A stretch of 64,000 nt of DNA from Leguminivora glycinivorella. Its lineage: Eukaryota; Arthropoda; Insecta; Lepidoptera; Tortricidae. Under the pieces are notes generated by a model, which searched no databases, was not told the DNA's origin, and saw nothing but the letters and a program-made list of their open reading frames with translations. A program made the translations under genes and the position numbers. This document shows, in pieces, positions 60,816-64,000 of this stretch. Every line of letters begins with the position of its first letter. Position 1 is the first letter of the stretch. The stretch is taken from positions 12,545,118 through 12,609,117 of the forward strand of contig NC_062977.1 in NCBI RefSeq assembly GCF_023078275.1. The letters are read 5' to 3'.

Positions 60816-61129
60816 GGCCTAACAACTCAATCTTCTAGCTTAATAATATATAAATCTATGAGTCATACCGGACAACTGTCACTGTACATTTGTAATCCTT
60901 ATTACAAGGGCATATCGTCTAGCGATGGTTAGCTAAGACAGAGTATTGCGGTTAGTAGGAACGATGTTGAACCTTAGGTTACCTTCAATCAATACTAATA
61001 CTGAAAGACAATTTTTAAACTTATTGCATTACATGTGTCTAAAAAAATTTCAATGAAATGGCCTGTAAATCTAATACTAAAAAAATCAATATTTAAAAAG
61101 AGAGGGTTGAAAAGGGTATAAAAGATTAA

Positions 61130-61235
61130 AAAATAATAACAAGAAAAAAAGATTTCCGCTGCCGAGGATCGAACCCACGACGTCAGGTCAGGAGCGCGCC
61201 CATCGTCTTACGCTACTATAACTGAGCTATTTAAG
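61130..61235 (-). mobile_element. tRNA-derived SINE
   Basis: On the minus strand: an A-box (aatagctcagttatagtagcg) followed about 50 nt later by a B-box (gtgggttcgatcctcgg), then an A/T-rich tail. A tRNA-like head of this quality may still be a Pol III promoter. It does not fold as a complete tRNA by eye. Confidence 0.55.
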
Positions 61236-62280
61236 CGATAGTAAAGGTGGCGAAATATATTATTATACCGCGATGTAATGAAAATACGAATGAATAACTA
61301 ACTTTTGAAATAATGCAGAAAATGACATCGTCAATAGTAGAGTTTGTAGGTAAATGAAAAATATGAAAATACTTCTTTCAGTACAGGTTTTAGCGCTTCT
61401 TGCGTGCATTTAAAGGTGGCTTATTTTTTATACTTCTTTATTATGATCTTAACGAAAAGTCTGTTCCAATTTTTTTGCTGATATAATTTTTGCCGTGAAT
61501 GTTCTTCCGAGCTAGTAAAATATTAAACTTCCGTTTTGTTTTTAGGGTGGTTTCAGTAGAAATAGTGTTTCAACACATAATGTATGTACAAAACAACCAT
61601 AACTTCACTTGTCCTATTATTGCTTGTGTCATAACTAATTTAATTACTCCGCTTCTTATTACTACGAAGTATCATTCACAAAAATAGGTGGTTTCTTAAT
61701 GTGTTATAAAGGTCATAAATTAAAGTAGTCGAATTTAAAACAAAAGTCCTGATTCCATTTTCGCCTGATTTTTAGTGAATTAAAATAATATTGTTTTTAT
61801 TCTATTATACGTTTTTTGTCACAAATTTTGGTGGCTTAACTAAAAAAACTATTTCAAATTACCAAACTTAATTTTTGGTGACATAAAAAGTACTGTTATA
61901 GAATTAAGTTATTTTCCCAGTAGTAGCAAGACCGGATGGTTCCTAGGCTACTATGGTATATATGACATCTGTGCGTGACCCAAACTTGGCGTGAATTTTC
62001 TGATAACCGAAATATCTTTTTATAATCTAAGAAGGGAACCATGTGAACCGTAGCGAACTTTATTATGAGAGTGATTCTGAAAATACATGACGAGAATAAT
62101 TTTAGGAGGGTGAAGCCGTGAGTGAAGCATGGAAATGTGAGGTGATAAAGGCTCAAAATAGAGTGGGCGGAATACGTCGCCGCTCAAGTCTAGTGTGTGT
62201 TTAGACAAAGATACTATATGTAAATACGCTACTATCGCGTAAATTGTGATATTTTTCAAATGTCTAGTTGCAATAAAGCG
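61236..62280. other. Non-coding, nothing recognised
   Basis: AT-rich with no exon or repeat identified. Confidence 0.4.
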
Positions 62281-62283
62281 GCA

Positions 62284-62345
62284 AGGGCGGTCGCTTTCAA
62301 GGTTCATTATAAATAGCAGCGGCGTGTTGCCAAAGCAGCGTTGCG
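62284..62345 (+). promoter_or_regulatory. Candidate TATA promoter
   Basis: A TATAAATA box at 62308-62315 is preceded by a gggcgg box at 62284-62289 and followed by a GC-rich stretch (62316-62530) that would form a 5' leader. The first ATG in that leader (62476) opens only a short frame. The likely target is a plus-strand gene running toward or past the right side. Confidence 0.35.
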
Positions 62346-62785
62346 CCCTCATATAGCCCCGCGGGAGCGCGCCTGCTTCGCTCATTTCATCGCTTTGCTT
62401 TACCCAATCCGGCTGTGGTTCGCGGCACCATCGCACACGCCGCACGCGGCCGCTTTAGGCGAAGCTCCCGCTACCACATGGCTCGTCTCGTCACTCCCAC
62501 GTCTACGGTTCACAGAGTCGACGACCACCACCTACATTAATAGATGTAGTGAATTGTCCTTTCTTACAGTATTTTTTCAAGATTAGTTCATACCTTTATA
62601 TAATTTTAGACTAATTGCGGTTGTCAGAACATTTTCATTGGGTATACGCATTTACCTTGTAACTGTATTATTCTTTGTCGGGGACGTGGACGTGGTACTT
62701 ACCTACTTATAAATTTGAACAACAGTAGCCATTCTCGCAATCTAAAGTTCTTAAGCGTTAATGAAATTACCTTGTGCCGTTTTAG

Positions 62786-62990
62786 GGACAAGGTTTACGT
62801 TACGAATCAGAGATTACAAGCAACATTACGGTTAAACAAATTGGTAGAAAGTCCTTGGCTCGAGCGGGCCAACACTGCATTTGTGCAGCTTGTTTTGGAG
62901 AAGTCGTTTGAGTCAGAATTCGAGAACTCCCAAAATAAATGTCCTTTTTGCGCTTTAGTGACGGAACAAGAGAGGCTGGCAAATAAATAA
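62786..62990 (+). CDS. Probable terminal exon of an unrecognised plus-strand gene
   Basis: The acceptor (ccgttttag) at 62777-62785 is followed by a 68-codon frame ending in TAA at 62988-62990. The peptide, DKVYVTNQRLQATLRLNKLV through ENSQNKCPFCALVTEQER, has balanced, protein-like composition, a predicted-looking helical first half and a CPFC cysteine pair near the end, unlike the noise frames around it. No family is recognised. The preceding exon was not found; the TATA promoter at 62.3 kb is a possible partner. It could also be a gene fragment. Confidence 0.4.
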
Positions 62991-64000
62991 CTACGACCAT
63001 TGGATCTGACACCATAAGTGTGATCATTGAATGATTAACCAATTAACCATAGTAATCACATATCCCGAAAGTCACAGTTGTACTTGCCGTAGTGTAAAGC
63101 TCGTACTGTCGCAGGCCAATAGGATTTAAATATTTCGATTTGAGTAATGTGTAGAATCACCTGCAATCCCAACATACGTTACACAACAAAGGGCGCGATA
63201 ATATATGAGACTATCTCATCTATAGTCAATAAGAACGTGTCACATTCACATATTTTAAAGACTCCGAAGAATATTATTGCAGGTGGCTGACTATAATATA
63301 CAAAGTTTGTATATTACAGTTACACCTTGGGTGTTTGTAAAAGTAATGCGTTGCTAATAATAATAAGCTAGACAACCATATGCAAATTGGAATCGATTAA
63401 TCGACTGATAATAATATTATAATTACATATGTATATGCAAAAAAGATACATGGACGAGAAAATTAGCTTCCTGAGACCAGAGTTTTTTTTACCTCTTAAT
63501 GTTAAGTAAAACGGTGGATTTGGTCGGTGCTGCTTTGGTGAATGGTATCTATTTCAGTTTATTGAATAGAACTTCAAAATTTATTGTGGATATAGTATAA
63601 AAGTAGGTACCAAGGGTCAAAGGAGCAATCGAAATTAACGATGTGTCTTGCAGTAGCTAATATTTAATATACCTAATGATTAATAAAGTTAGAGACGTAT
63701 ATTTGAGAGCTACCTATATTGCACAGATGCACTTACACAGTTTGAGTAGGTACTTACAAATAACACAATTTTAATAAGTAATTAGTTTAATTTTGTATTA
63801 GATTTAGATTTCTTTATTTCATGATAAAAATTACACTATAAATTTGTTACATGCCAAAGTTATGTTTATCTTCTCATTGGTACATAAATTTTACTATCTA
63901 TTTAGACTGTGGAGTATGCGAATGTCCAAAGAAGAATTATAATTTCAATAACAGACATGTCTGTCCTCCGGGTTCTTTTGTAAGGCCATTTATTTATCTA
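62991..64000. other. Non-coding, nothing recognised
   Basis: AT-rich with no exon. The right edge holds no recognised feature. Confidence 0.4.

Overview
The window looks like nuclear DNA of a moth or butterfly (Lepidoptera). It is AT-rich, its genes have small exons with GT-AG introns, and its encoded proteins match insect TDP-43, Nanos and Slingshot. The spaces between genes are filled with repeats of the kind common in Lepidoptera: LEP1-type Helitron-like elements, ggttccgta-type non-autonomous repeats, tRNA-derived SINEs and many foldback MITEs. The species cannot be told from the sequence.

Layout. 1-10.4 kb: repeats only, including a GC-rich minisatellite, a 5'-truncated LINE with an open reverse transcriptase frame, and several TIR elements. 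10.5-17.4 kb, minus strand: six joined exons of the N-terminal part of a protein with two exon-junction-complex-binding motifs, most likely SMG6/EST1A; the rest lies beyond the left edge. 18.3-19.6 kb, plus strand: a complete, intronless TDP-43 (TBPH) gene, head-to-head with the previous one. 22-27 kb: repeats. 27.45-33.88 kb, plus strand: a complete eight-exon nanos gene encoding 355 aa, including two tandemly duplicated exons. 36-37.2 kb: an array of inverted-repeat elements. 37.58-41.50 kb, plus strand: a complete six-exon WD-repeat gene of unknown role, with decayed exon copies in two introns. 42.1-53.0 kb, minus strand: the last six coding exons of the cofilin phosphatase slingshot, convergent with the WD gene and also carrying a decayed exon copy; its 5' end was not found. 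53-64 kb: repeats, a possible TATA promoter at 62.3 kb and one probable terminal exon at 62.8 kb.

How the genes relate. They do not form a pathway, but three act on mRNA: TDP-43 (RNA binding), SMG6 if the call is right (nonsense-mediated decay endonuclease) and Nanos (translational repressor of the germ line). Slingshot acts on actin through cofilin. The exon joins reported here were checked by hand for splice sites and for codon phase across every intron.

The most interesting signal is repeated exon-scale tandem duplication in three neighbouring genes. One case is kept as a live pair (nanos exons 4 and 5). Three are dead copies just downstream of their parent exons (two in the WD gene, one in slingshot). 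No wholly new genetic system was recognised.
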